A stretch of 64,000 nt of DNA from Saccharopolyspora gloriosae (GTDB lineage: Bacteria > Actinomycetota > Actinomycetes > Mycobacteriales > Pseudonocardiaceae): the NCBI RefSeq assembly GCF_022828475.1, contig NZ_CP059557.1, positions 5,627,470-5,691,469 of the forward strand, given 5' to 3'. The notes under the pieces were generated by a model, which was given only the letters and a program-made list of their open reading frames with translations, did no database searches and was not told the origin of the DNA. The translations under genes and the position numbers were made by a program. Of the stretch, positions 54,156 through 62,229 are shown in pieces. Within the stretch, counting starts at the first letter, position 1. Each line of letters starts with the position of its first letter.

Positions 54156-55115
54156 GTGGAGGACTCCGCACACGCCGTCGTCCCGCTCCGGCCCGGATTC
54201 GACATCCAGGTACGAGGATTCCATCGCCGTCAGGTCACCGAGCACATCGAGTTGCTCGAGGACCAGCTGCGCATGGTCAGCATCGATCGCAACGAGGCGG
54301 TGGCGCTGAACTCCGACCTGCGCCGGCTCTGCGACGACGCGCGGCACGATCTCGCCGAAGCCGAACTCCGCCTCAAGCGCATCGAAGCCTCCGACACCGG
54401 TTTGCCGCACGCCTCGCAACGCGTGCAGAACATGCTGTCGCTGGCCGAGGAGGAAGTGCAGACCCTGCGCGAGCAAGCGCAGCGGCAGGCACAGACCATG
54501 CGTGGCAGCGCGGAATACGAGGCACAACAACTGATCACCGCGGCCGAACAGGCCGCCGACGCCATGCGGGAGGAGTGCTCTCGACTGGTCGATGAGATCG
54601 ACGCCCGGCAGCGCCAGATCCGCCGGGAACACGAGCAGAGCGTCGCCGACATCCGGGAACGTGAGCGCGTCATGCGCCACAACATCCGGGACGAGTACAA
54701 GGCGGTGATGACGGCCGCGCAGGAAGAGGCCGACGAACTGCTGTCCCGTACCCGGTGGGAATGCGGGCAACGCGACGCCGAGACCGAGCAGCTCCGGCTC
54801 GACGTGCTGCAGGACCTGCACACCAAGCAGGCCCGCATGGAGGAGCTCCGCACCGCCGTCATGTCCTCTTTGGACAGTGTCGGCAGGTTGGTCGGCGCCT
54901 CCACCAACGAGATCGGCGCGCAGGAGATCGACAACGTGATCGACGCCGAGCTCGTCGGCGAACCGGCGCACCACGTGTGGCTGCCGGAGCCGCGCGGGGA
55001 CACCCAGAGCTACCTGATCCCACTGGATTCCCCGCTGAAACCCGCAAGTCCCGGCGACGCTAAACCCGTCGCGGCCACCGATGGCGAACCGACCGACGCC
55101 GTCCAGCGGAACTGA
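54156..55115 (+). CDS. DivIVA-like coiled-coil protein
   Basis: 319 aa. Residues about 12-45 (LRPGFDIQVRGFHRRQVTEHIELLEDQLRMVSIDR) look like a DivIVA N-terminal membrane-curvature domain, followed by about 200 residues of coiled coil rich in Glu, Arg, Gln and Ala, and a short non-coiled tail. GTG 54156 has GAGAGGAG upstream; the earlier in-frame ATG at 54063 is less likely. Proteins of this type organise polar growth or chromosome positioning in actinomycetes. It is followed after 14 bp by a single-TM gene, likely co-transcribed, and both are closed by a terminator. Confidence 0.78.
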   Translation: MEDSAHAVVPLRPGFDIQVRGFHRRQVTEHIELLEDQLRMVSIDRNEAVALNSDLRRLCDDARHDLAEAELRLKRIEASDTGLPHASQRVQNMLSLAEEEVQTLREQAQRQAQTMRGSAEYEAQQLITAAEQAADAMREECSRLVDEIDARQRQIRREHEQSVADIRERERVMRHNIRDEYKAVMTAAQEEADELLSRTRWECGQRDAETEQLRLDVLQDLHTKQARMEELRTAVMSSLDSVGRLVGASTNEIGAQEIDNVIDAELVGEPAHHVWLPEPRGDTQSYLIPLDSPLKPASPGDAKPVAATDGEPTDAVQRN

Positions 55116-55129
55116 TTCGGAGCGAGCAC

Positions 55130-55570
55130 GTGGACCTGATCGTCATTTCCTTCGCAGGCGGTGTCGTCGTGGCGGCGGTGATCTTCTGGCCGTTGCTGCA
55201 CCGCGCACGGCGCCGGGCGCACGCAGACACTCCGCCCACCGGCAAGCACGCGTTGCGCAACCCGCAGCAGCCGGCCAAGCCCACCGGCGAGACCACCCGG
55301 CCCGCCTCGACCGAGCCCGATGCGCAACCAGCCGAGGCCGTTGAGCAACCCGCCGAGGCCGCTCAGGAACGGCCGGGCGTCCCGCACCAGGAAACCGCCG
55401 CCGACCGGGCCGCCGAGCCGTTGCCGCAGCGCCCCGACACCGACGGAGCAATGGGCGTCACCGTCGCGACGCTGCCGACGGCGCTGTTCGAGGAGCACTA
55501 CGAGGCGAAGTTCCGCCGCACCCGCGACCGCATCGAACGCCTCCGCAACCAACTGCACGAACAGAACTGA
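55130..55570 (+). CDS. single-pass membrane protein with disordered linker
   Basis: 146 aa: an N-terminal helix LIVISFAGGVVVAAVIFWPLLH anchors it, then about 80 residues of Pro/Ala/Glu-rich linker, then a charged helix LFEEHYEAKFRRTRDRIERLRNQL at the C-terminus that could form a coiled coil. GTG 55130 (GGAGCGAG upstream). It may anchor or partner the preceding DivIVA-like protein; no known family. Confidence 0.75.
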   Translation: MDLIVISFAGGVVVAAVIFWPLLHRARRRAHADTPPTGKHALRNPQQPAKPTGETTRPASTEPDAQPAEAVEQPAEAAQERPGVPHQETAADRAAEPLPQRPDTDGAMGVTVATLPTALFEEHYEAKFRRTRDRIERLRNQLHEQN

Positions 55571-55587
55571 GTTCACCGAACACGATC

Positions 55588-55637
55588 AACGGCGACAACG
55601 CACCGGTATTAGCACCGAGTCGTTGTCGCCGTTTTTT
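55588..55637 (+). terminator. intrinsic terminator with T-run
   Basis: Stem AACGGCGACAACG / CGTTGTCGCCGTT (13 bp), 20-nt loop, followed by TTTTTT at 55632-55637. Just 17 bp after the membrane-protein stop. It is the only textbook rho-independent terminator I find in this window. Confidence 0.9.
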
Positions 55638-55796
55638 GTTGCTCCTGCGACGGACGGCGTCCAAGTGGAGCACGGCCGCACCTCCGGACGCGCCGCCAGG
55701 CGGCCGCCGAGATGCCTCCGCGCGGGACCACGCGCACCGTGTTGTTAGGTTCGGCGCCTGCGCGCAGCCGCGACCCCGACCAGGTGGAGAGCTCCA

Positions 55797-56930
55797 GTGA
55801 CCAGTTCCGCAACACACCCCACGCTCTACCTGGTCGGCACGACCGGGAATCCGAACTACGGTGACGAGCTGATCGCCGCAACGTGGCTGAAGTACCTGGC
55901 CAAGGTCGCCCCCGACAGCGAAGTGTGGCTGGACTGCCCCAACCCCGGCCCCAGCGAAGTGCTGCTGGGCCACCTGCATCCGCACGTCCGGTTCACCGAC
56001 ACGCTGTGGCGGCTGTGCTGGTCCGCGCCCTCCGACGAGCCGTGGGAAGTGGCGTCCTTCGTGCAGCACGCCATGATCAACCCCGGGTTGGCACCGCACT
56101 GGCTCGCCGGGATCGAACTCGCCGCGCGCGCCGACCTCGTGCACATCATCGGCGGCGGGTTCATCAACGGCATCTGGCCGCGACACTACGGACTGCTGGC
56201 CGGTGCGGTCGCCGCGGTGCGCCGCTCCGGCGGGCGCGCGGTGATGACCGGACAGGGCCTGTGGCCGACACCGGCGGAAGCGCAGCCGCTGGTGCGCAAC
56301 CTCGCCTCGCAGTTCGAACTGATCGACGTGCGCGACGAGCCGTCCGCGGAGCTGCTCGACTCCGCCGGGCAGCTCACCGCCACCGGGGACGACATGTTCT
56401 TCGGCATCGAACCGGGGCTGTACCGCACCGACGACCTGCGGGACGTGGTGATCTGCCTGCAGTCGGACCTGTTGGACGTCACGGTTCCCGCACTGGCCGG
56501 GTTCCTGCTCGACACGTTGCGAACCTGGGACGTGCACCCCGATCAGGTCGGCATCATCGAGGGCATCCCGCGCGTGGACCGGGAGGTGTTCGCGCTGGTC
56601 GAGCACGACCTGCCCGGGTCCCGGTTCTACGCGTTCTCCGAGATCATGGACCACGGGCTGCCCGCGGCCGCCGGGCAGCGCTGGCTGTCGACCCGGTTCC
56701 ACATGCACCTGATGGCCGCGGCCGCCGGTGCGCACGGCGTCGCCGTCTCGATCAACTCCGGGTACTACACGAACAAGCACCGGTCGTTGATCCAGCGCGG
56801 ATCCGGCTGGGGGCTCAGCGAAGGACTGCAGGTGCCGCCTCGCCCGGAGGAAGGCGGGTACGAGCAGTCCACGCTCACCGCACTGCAAGAGGCCAAGTCG
56901 AAGCTCGCCTGGTCCATCTACGGGGACTGA
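55797..56930 (+). CDS. polysaccharide pyruvyl transferase family protein
   Basis: 377 aa. N-terminal LYLVGTTGNPNYGDELIAATWLKYL and IIGGGFINGIWPRHYGLLAGAVAAVRRSGGRAVMTGQG match the pyruvyltransferase fold (GNxNxGDEL, GGG), and the C-terminal ISTRFHMHLMAAAAG-like block (LSTRFHMHLMAAAAG) is the conserved RFH region. The family transfers pyruvate from PEP to a sugar, forming a ketal. GTG 55797 has GGAGAG upstream. There are no glycan genes nearby, so the acceptor is unknown. Confidence 0.88.
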   Translation: MTSSATHPTLYLVGTTGNPNYGDELIAATWLKYLAKVAPDSEVWLDCPNPGPSEVLLGHLHPHVRFTDTLWRLCWSAPSDEPWEVASFVQHAMINPGLAPHWLAGIELAARADLVHIIGGGFINGIWPRHYGLLAGAVAAVRRSGGRAVMTGQGLWPTPAEAQPLVRNLASQFELIDVRDEPSAELLDSAGQLTATGDDMFFGIEPGLYRTDDLRDVVICLQSDLLDVTVPALAGFLLDTLRTWDVHPDQVGIIEGIPRVDREVFALVEHDLPGSRFYAFSEIMDHGLPAAAGQRWLSTRFHMHLMAAAAGAHGVAVSINSGYYTNKHRSLIQRGSGWGLSEGLQVPPRPEEGGYEQSTLTALQEAKSKLAWSIYGD

Positions 56931-56955
56931 AGCCGGACGCCGGGCGGCGGCGAAG

Positions 56956-57390
56956 TTACGCCGCCGCGTGCTCCGATCCGGTTTCGAGGTTCGCGGACGG
57001 CGATTCAGGGTGCAGGACGATGATCTCCGCGTCCTGCTCTTCCTGCTCTACGTCCTGGATTTCAGGCTCTGCGGTCTGTTTTTCAGGCTCCGTGTCGGCC
57101 TGCGTCGCCTCGGCGTCGCGCCGCCGGTCGGCGATGTAGAAGGGCGCTGCGGCCAGCACCGGCACCAGCATCCCCGCCAGCATGATCAAAATAGAAGTCC
57201 CCGTACTCAAGGTCACCGAATCCTGCCGCCGCAGTGAGAAGAAGTCCCACGTCTGAACACGCCGAACGAACGTGTCGTAGGCCTCATCGTCGTGGCGGAG
57301 GGTATTCGTTAGCACCACTCGAAAGTGCTCCTGATCACGAATTGATCGAACGACCGCAGCGCCTCTGACCACCGGACTCTCCGGATTCAC
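56956..57390 (-). CDS. hypothetical single-TM protein with acidic tail
   Basis: 144 aa. An N-terminal cytoplasmic part with the pattern FRVVLTNTLRHDDEAYDTFVRRVQTWDFFSLRRQDSV, one helix TGTSILIMLAGMLVPVLAAAPFYIADRR, then an acidic Glu/Gln-rich tail (EIQDVEQEEQDAE). GTG 57390 with a weak ribosome-binding site. Local base composition is less GC-rich than its neighbours. I do not recognise it. Confidence 0.55.
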   Translation of the reverse strand: MNPESPVVRGAAVVRSIRDQEHFRVVLTNTLRHDDEAYDTFVRRVQTWDFFSLRRQDSVTLSTGTSILIMLAGMLVPVLAAAPFYIADRRRDAEATQADTEPEKQTAEPEIQDVEQEEQDAEIIVLHPESPSANLETGSEHAAA

Positions 57391-57489
57391 AACGCACTCG
57401 GATCAACTACTCCGCGTGATCAAATTTCGGCCGGTGGGAATCCGCGATCGGCGCCGCCGCAGCCGGAAAACCGTGCGGCCGCAACGAGT

Positions 57490-58203
57490 TCACGCCGGGA
57501 GCCAGCGCGCGGTCGGCCACTGCTCGCGGGTCCACGCGCCGTCCCAGAACATCCACTCGTACTCGCTGGCGCGCACGAACGCGGCCAGCATCCGCCGCCG
57601 CATCGGTTCGTCCGCCTCCGCCGCCACCCGGTCGGTGAGCTCGCGGGCGCTCAGCACCGCGTCCGCGAACTCCTCGTCCGCATAAGTCTCGATCCACCGC
57701 CGGTACGGATGCGCCGACACGTCGCCGACGGCGGCCAAGATCTCGCTGCCCACGTGCTGGTACACCCAGAAGCACGGCAGGATCGCCGCCAGCAGCACCG
57801 GATACGGCTCCACCAGCGCGCTCGCGCGCAAGAACGAGGTGTAGGCCACGCACGACGGCGAGGTCACCACCCCGTCGAGGTCGGCCTCGGTGAGCCCGAA
57901 CTCCTCGACGTACCCGGCGTGCAGCCGGCGCTCCTCCACCAGCGCACCGTGGGCCGCGCCCGCCAGGAACGCCGCGTCGGCGGGGTCCGCCGCCCGCGTA
58001 GACGCCGCGCTCAACGCCTGCGCGAAACCGACCAGGTACCGGGCGTCCTGCACGATGTAGAACGCGAACCGATCCCGGTCGAGGCTCCCATCGGCGAGCG
58101 CGCCGTTGAATGGGTGCTCGACGATGGCCTGCTGCAAGGCGGCGGTGTGCTCCCACGCTCCCGCGCAGAATCCCGCGGCCGGTGGATCGGGCAGCCTGCT
58201 CAT
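57490..58203 (-). CDS. tenA: TenA family thiaminase / aminopyrimidine aminohydrolase
   Basis: 237 aa. It salvages thiamine breakdown products by hydrolysing aminopyrimidines or thiamine. TenA features: FAFYIVQDARYLVGFAQALS, catalytic Cys in LPCFWVYQHVG, and Glu in ASEYEWMFWDGAW near the end. ATG 58203 has GGAGGA upstream. 21 bp after thiD, so it is in the TPP-riboswitch operon. Confidence 0.94.
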   Translation of the reverse strand: MSRLPDPPAAGFCAGAWEHTAALQQAIVEHPFNGALADGSLDRDRFAFYIVQDARYLVGFAQALSAASTRAADPADAAFLAGAAHGALVEERRLHAGYVEEFGLTEADLDGVVTSPSCVAYTSFLRASALVEPYPVLLAAILPCFWVYQHVGSEILAAVGDVSAHPYRRWIETYADEEFADAVLSARELTDRVAAEADEPMRRRMLAAFVRASEYEWMFWDGAWTREQWPTARWLPA

Positions 58204-58224
58204 GAACGGTTCCTCCAGATCGGT

Positions 58225-59055
58225 TCACCACCAGTGGTGGAAGTGGTGCACAGGTCCATGCCCCCGGCCCACGTCCAGCCGGTCCGCGGCGCGCAACGCC
58301 TCGGTCAGGTACTCCTTGCCGTCCCGCACGGCCGCCGCCCAGTCCGGGCGTCGCGGACGCAGTGCGGCGATGGCGGCCGACAGCGTGCAACCGGTGCCGT
58401 GATCGTTCGTGGTCTCGATCCGCTCCCGGCGCAAGAACTCGGCACCGCCGTCGCCGCAGAACAGGTCCAGTCCGGCATCGGCGCGCAGGTGCCCGCCTTT
58501 GAGCAGCACCTGCTTGGCGCCCAGTTCGGTCAGCCGCCGCGCCTGCCCGGCCATCCCGGCGGAGTCGGTGATCTCCCGCTCCCCCAGCAGATCCGCGGCC
58601 TCCGGCAGGTTCGGCGTGATCAGGTCCACTCGCGGCAGCAGCTCGTCACGCAGCACCGCCACCGCCTCGTCGGCCAGCAGCCGATGCCCGCTCTTGGCGA
58701 CCATCACCGGATCCAGCACCACGTGCGGCGGCGCGTAGCGCTCCAGCACCGCCACGACCGCGCGGATCACTCCGGCGTTCGCCAGCATCCCGATCTTCAC
58801 CGCGTCCACCCGCACGTCGTCGAGCAGCGTCGCGAGCTGGGCGGTGACGAACTCCGGCGGCACTTCCCGCACCTCGGCGACACCGGTGGTGGTCTGCGCG
58901 ACCAGCGCCGTCACCACCGACATGCCGTAGGCGCCGTTGGCGGAGAAGGCTTTGAGGTCGGCTTGGATCCCGGCACCGCCGCTGGGGTCGGTGCCCGCGA
59001 TCGTCAGCACGTTGGGAGCGGGCCGATGCGTCGGCCGGGCAACAGGAATGGTCAC
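58225..59055 (-). CDS. thiD: hydroxymethylpyrimidine/phosphomethylpyrimidine kinase
   Basis: 276 aa, ribokinase fold. It phosphorylates HMP and HMP-P for thiamine synthesis. NVLTIAGTDPSGGAGIQADLKAF is the substrate/Mg loop, MSVVTALVAQTTTGV the HMP pocket, and ETTNDHGTGCTLSAAIAA (Cys223) the anion hole. GTG 59055 start; the GGAGGG ribosome-binding site 11 nt upstream overlaps the 3-prime end of the TPP riboswitch, so regulation is probably translational. thiD-tenA operon. Confidence 0.95.
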   Translation of the reverse strand: MTIPVARPTHRPAPNVLTIAGTDPSGGAGIQADLKAFSANGAYGMSVVTALVAQTTTGVAEVREVPPEFVTAQLATLLDDVRVDAVKIGMLANAGVIRAVVAVLERYAPPHVVLDPVMVAKSGHRLLADEAVAVLRDELLPRVDLITPNLPEAADLLGEREITDSAGMAGQARRLTELGAKQVLLKGGHLRADAGLDLFCGDGGAEFLRRERIETTNDHGTGCTLSAAIAALRPRRPDWAAAVRDGKEYLTEALRAADRLDVGRGHGPVHHFHHWW

Positions 59056-59066
59056 GTCGGTGACGT

Positions 59067-59143
59067 CCCTCCGCTAGCACGAACTAGGTCAGGTTCGACG
59101 GGTCTGCTCTCAGCCCGGCCGATCGCCGGGCACCCCGCGTCAC
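59067..59143 (-). promoter_or_regulatory. TPP (THI-box) riboswitch
   Basis: Minus strand: CGGGGTGCCCGG near 59141-59130, then GGGCTGAGAGCAGACCC, CGAACCTGACCTAGTT and GCTAGCGGAGGGAC, the standard THI-element order. The terminal GGAGGG doubles as the thiD ribosome-binding site. Confidence 0.93.
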
Positions 59144-59219
59144 TGGCACCAACCTAGCAAGCACGGTCAACCGCCCTGCTCACCTGAGCCGGGCGATCAC
59201 GCCGCGGCCCGGCCCGCCC

Positions 59220-59489
59220 TCATTCGATGAGTCCGATGACCACGCCCGCGGTGAACCGCTCGCCCGCCTTGCCCTGCCACCACAACGTCCCGGTGGCCGA
59301 GGCGCGCACCGTGCGCCTGTCCCCCTCGGTCAGCACCTCCGCGACCGGGGCGCCGCTGCGAACCGGCTCGCCGTCGGCGACCAGCCAGCGGATGAGGGCG
59401 CCGGGCTCGTACGGATCCTGGCGCGGCCGGGGGAAATGCAGGTCCGTCACGAGCACGCCTCCGGGATCGATCACCGACGCGCTCAGCAT
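59220..59489 (-). CDS. lipoyl/biotinyl-like domain protein without the acceptor lysine
   Basis: 89 aa. The pattern RWLVADGEPVRSGAPVAEVLTEGDRRTVRASATGTLWWQGKAGERFTAGVVIGLIE follows a lipoyl-carrier beta-sandwich (VxxGDxVxxG...Ex...GxLxxxxxxxGExVxxGxxIG). The modified Lys of the ETDK turn is replaced (TEGDR); the only Lys is in WWQGKAGE. It is therefore unlikely to carry lipoate or biotin there. ATG 59489. Function unknown. Confidence 0.65.
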   Translation of the reverse strand: MLSASVIDPGGVLVTDLHFPRPRQDPYEPGALIRWLVADGEPVRSGAPVAEVLTEGDRRTVRASATGTLWWQGKAGERFTAGVVIGLIE

Positions 59490-59757
59490 GGGCGGTGATC
59501 CTTCTCACCACAAGTGAATCTCCGGCTCGGATCCGTACGGCGAGTGGCGCAGCCTGCACGCTGCGCTGGACCGAGAGTGTTCCGCCGAACAGCCGCCGTA
59601 ACACCATCGGAGCAGTGCATCCGATCGTTCCGGTAGCCACGCGAATGCAACGTGTGAGCTGATCGATCCGTCTAGAGTTCGAGACCCGGCCAGCGGACCG
59701 AAGCCGGGCGAGCCGCGCCAAGCGGAACGTCCTGACAGGTATGGGGGTGGAACCGAA

Positions 59758-60027
59758 GTGTTCCCCGATCAAGAGCACGTTTGGTGGATCGTCGGCGCCG
59801 GGCAGCGAGTCCGGCACGCGATCACGGTGCGCCCCGGTGCCAGACCAGCCGGTGATCCGGTGACCGCGCTGTGCGCGACCACGATCAAGCTCCCGCACGA
59901 AACCTGGCCGGCCACCAAGGAACCGTCGAGCCGCCGCATCACGGAGCGTTGTCCGGAGTGCGAACAGCACGTCGAGGAACAGCTGGAGCGTGACCGCGAT
60001 CTCTTGGTCACCACCTGGGACGCTTGA
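59758..60027 (+). CDS. small zinc-ribbon-like protein
   Basis: 89 aa with Cys in ALCATTIKLPHETW and a Cys-x2-Cys in ERCPECEQHV, resembling the small actinobacterial zinc-finger proteins that begin with RHA(I/V) and end with CPEC. GTG 59758; GGGGGTGGAA upstream. Role unknown. Confidence 0.7.
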   Translation: MFPDQEHVWWIVGAGQRVRHAITVRPGARPAGDPVTALCATTIKLPHETWPATKEPSSRRITERCPECEQHVEEQLERDRDLLVTTWDA

Positions 60028-60102
60028 GCGCGAGCGAAGTCACACAGCCGACCGCTGATCACCTAGTGAGGCGACCCTGCGTGGCGGATTAAGGTTGACG
60101 CA

Positions 60103-60837
60103 ATGGACACCACTGCCGACGCCCCTCAGTCCGCCCGCTCCCGCCGCTCGACCCGGCCGGATCCGGCGGAGGTCTGGGCTCCGCTGGCCGGTCTCGCCGA
60201 CGCCGCGGCGCAGAGCGGCACGTCCGGAGCCGTCGCGATCACCCGCGGATTCGACCGCAACAGCAGGCTGCGCGCGAAGGCGCTGCGCGACCTGCTGGAG
60301 GAGCGCGGTGTCGCGGCCATCGAGATCACGCCCGCGGTGGGCAGCGAACGCCTGCTCGCCGACACGGAGATCACCTCCGTGGTGAACCTCATCGGCGCCG
60401 GTTCCTGGCAGCCGCACCGGCTGGCGGCGAAGCTGCGCACCCCGCTGCTGGCCCCGCGGGCGGAGAACTCCGAGCAGGTCGAGGTCGCCAAGAACGTCAT
60501 CGGCGTCACCGGCGCCGAAGGAGCGCGCGACGTCGCCCTTTCGCACGTCGCGGTGCGCCCGGAGTCCGACGGCGAGGGCAGCCTCATCGTCACCGCCGAT
60601 GGCGAACCGCTGTCGGTGCCCGGCGGCGCCGCCGCGATCACCATGCGCGAGCAGCGGCTGGAGATCCAGCTCGCCGGGCCGGACTTCGCCGAGCAGACGT
60701 TCACCGCGGCCGAGGTGCGGGTGGAGACGGCCGACGCGCCGCACCGCCTGGTCCGCGACGAGCTGCCCATCGCCGAGTTCGAGGGCGCACTGACCTTCAC
60801 GGCCGAGCCGCAGGGCCTGATCGTCCGGCCGGTCTGA
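60103..60837 (+). CDS. conserved hypothetical protein
   Basis: 244 aa, soluble. It reads RSGAVAITRGFDRNSRLRAKALRDLLEERGV-like in the first third, then a beta-rich second half ending with LTFTAEPQGLIVRPV. I see no catalytic or cofactor motif and do not recognise the family. ATG 60103 start. A 10-bp-stem hairpin and a repeat array follow it. Confidence 0.7.
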   Translation: MDTTADAPQSARSRRSTRPDPAEVWAPLAGLADAAAQSGTSGAVAITRGFDRNSRLRAKALRDLLEERGVAAIEITPAVGSERLLADTEITSVVNLIGAGSWQPHRLAAKLRTPLLAPRAENSEQVEVAKNVIGVTGAEGARDVALSHVAVRPESDGEGSLIVTADGEPLSVPGGAAAITMREQRLEIQLAGPDFAEQTFTAAEVRVETADAPHRLVRDELPIAEFEGALTFTAEPQGLIVRPV

Positions 60838-60874
60838 CCAACTCCGCGCGGATCGCGCGGCACGCACACACCGA

Positions 60875-60910
60875 GCCGCTGCTCACCGGCGAAAGCCACC
60901 GAGCAGCGGC
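60875..60910 (+). terminator. hairpin after the hypothetical gene
   Basis: Stem GCCGCTGCTC / GAGCAGCGGC with a 16-nt loop, 37 bp after the stop at 60837. Confidence 0.6.
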
Positions 60911-60982
60911 TTCGCTGTGTCCGGGCAGAATTTCGGAGCTGTCTTCTGCTCCCTGCCTAGTCACGGCGAAGCCGAATCCTCG

Positions 60983-61134
60983 CGGCCGAAGGCCATGCCT
61001 TGCGGCGAAGCCGCGCCTCACGGCCGAAGGCCATGCCTTGCGGCGAAGCCGCGCCTCACGGCCGAAGGCCATGCCTTGCGGCGAAGCCGCGCCTCACGGC
61101 CGAAGGCCATGCCTTGCGGCGAAGCCGTGCCTTG
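60983..61134. repeat. 38-bp tandem repeat array (4 units)
   Basis: Units start at 60983, 61021, 61059 and 61097, each 38 bp, beginning CGGCCGAAGGCCATGCC and containing GCGGCGAAGCCGCGCC. Degenerate pieces continue to about 61170. The unit is again made of short palindromes (GGCCGAAGGCC, GCGGCGAAGCCGC), like the 82-bp array at 7388, but with a different sequence and period. It is joined to the hairpin head at 61167-61330. Confidence 0.9.
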
Positions 61135-61166
61135 CGGCAGCGAAGCAAGCCGTGCCTTGCGGCCGA

Positions 61167-61330
61167 AGGCCGTGCCTGTATGTGCGAAGCACATAGCCCA
61201 CGTCAAAAAGCCGCTCACCCGCGGGTTCTCAGTTGGTCTCTCGCGAGGACAGCTTTTTCCCTCGTGGCGGAGCCACTAGGGAAAAAGATCCCGCAGCGAG
61301 AGACCAACTGAGGTTCCGCCACCCGACCCC
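61167..61330 (-). repeat. stop-codon-anchored hairpin element, copy 2 (head)
   Basis: Reverse complement of 7232-7395 with only scattered differences, the main ones in the linker between hairpin and array. The 81-nt inverted repeat is at 61230-61310; the motif GGGTGGCGGAACCTCAG is read on the minus strand from 61324, 18 bp after the stop of the membrane-protein gene at 61349. The small palindrome GTGCGAAGCAC is at about 61182-61192. Confidence 0.85.
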
Positions 61331-61348
61331 CCAAGCAAAACGACCACA

Positions 61349-61738
61349 TCACAGCACCCGGTTAAGCAGTGCAGTCAGCGCTGCCAGGACCACGCCGACC
61401 AGGGCCAGGGTGAGCGGGGACAGGGTTCCGGGGAAGATCGCGTTGTTGACGGCCCACCAGAGCACCAGCAGGGTCACGAGAGCGAGCAGCGCCGCCATCG
61501 TGGCCATCAGCGGCCGGTAGCGCGGCACCGCCCGCAGGTTGCCGCGGGCGACCGGCGTCATCCGGCGCACCGTGATCGCCACCGGCAACGCCACGAGCGC
61601 GACCACGAGCACGCCCAGCAGCGAGTCGGATCGGGCCGGGCCGGAGCCGAGTCCGAGCATCAGCCCCAGCACTCCGATCGTGAGCACCAGCAGCACGCGA
61701 TGCAGAGTCCGCCACAGCAGCCTGTCGTAACCAGCCAT
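61349..61738 (-). CDS. four-helix membrane protein of unknown function
   Basis: 129 aa with four hydrophobic helices (LHRVLLVLTIGVLGLMLGLG, LLGVLVVALVALPVAITV, LMATMAALLALVTLLVLWWAV, LTLALVGVVLAALTALL) and basic loops. No family recognised. ATG 61738. Its stop is followed by the hairpin element. Confidence 0.65.
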   Translation of the reverse strand: MAGYDRLLWRTLHRVLLVLTIGVLGLMLGLGSGPARSDSLLGVLVVALVALPVAITVRRMTPVARGNLRAVPRYRPLMATMAALLALVTLLVLWWAVNNAIFPGTLSPLTLALVGVVLAALTALLNRVL

Positions 61739-61947
61739 GATCGCAGTATCCCAGGGTGATCCCCGAGTCCCTAGCGCGCGGCCGCAGCTCGTCCCCGAAC
61801 TGCGGCCGCACCGGTTCAGGTGATGAGCCGATCGGCGAATCCACGATTAATCAAGCGAACGCTCGTCACGTCGGTGATCCTGAGGCGTCTCACGCTGGGG
61901 AGAACCAGCCGGACCGGTGCGTTCGGCGCAGAGGGAGGAGGTCGCAC

Positions 61948-62163
61948 GTGGTCAGCAACGAGGAGTGGCAGGTCAGCTGCCGCGATGTCGCGGGCAGGCG
62001 GCGGAACATGGCGGTGTACGTGGAGCAGGGCAATGTCGTTGTGGTCGCCCCGCCCGGGGAGACCGCGGTGCTGGCACCATTGGAGGCGGGCCGGCTGCGG
62101 GCCGCGATACGAGAGGCCGTGGTGGCCGCCGCGGCACCGGAACAGGTCATTTCGGACCGCTGA
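61948..62163 (+). CDS. small conserved-type hypothetical protein
   Basis: 71 aa starting at GTG 61948 with GAGGGAGGAGG just upstream. It begins VSNEEWQVSCRDVAGRRRN, then hydrophobic beta-like VVVVAPPGETAVLAPL and an alanine-rich helix. No membrane segment. Function unknown; 66 bp before the acyl-CoA synthetase. Confidence 0.6.
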   Translation: MVSNEEWQVSCRDVAGRRRNMAVYVEQGNVVVVAPPGETAVLAPLEAGRLRAAIREAVVAAAAPEQVISDR

Positions 62164-62192
62164 GCTCTTCCCCCGTGCCTCCACTCAAGGCA

Positions 62193-62214
62193 TTATCTAC
62201 TGACGAGTAGCTAA
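62193..62214. promoter_or_regulatory. candidate operator before the acyl-CoA synthetase gene
   Basis: A 22-bp palindrome with outer TTA...TAA and inner CTACT-GACG-AGTAG (8 of 11 pairs), 15 bp upstream of the start codon and overlapping where the transcript should begin. The TetR/FadR-type operator style suggests repression relieved by an acyl-CoA. No regulator is adjacent. Confidence 0.5.
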
Positions 62215-62229
62215 CTTGGAGGAGAACGC

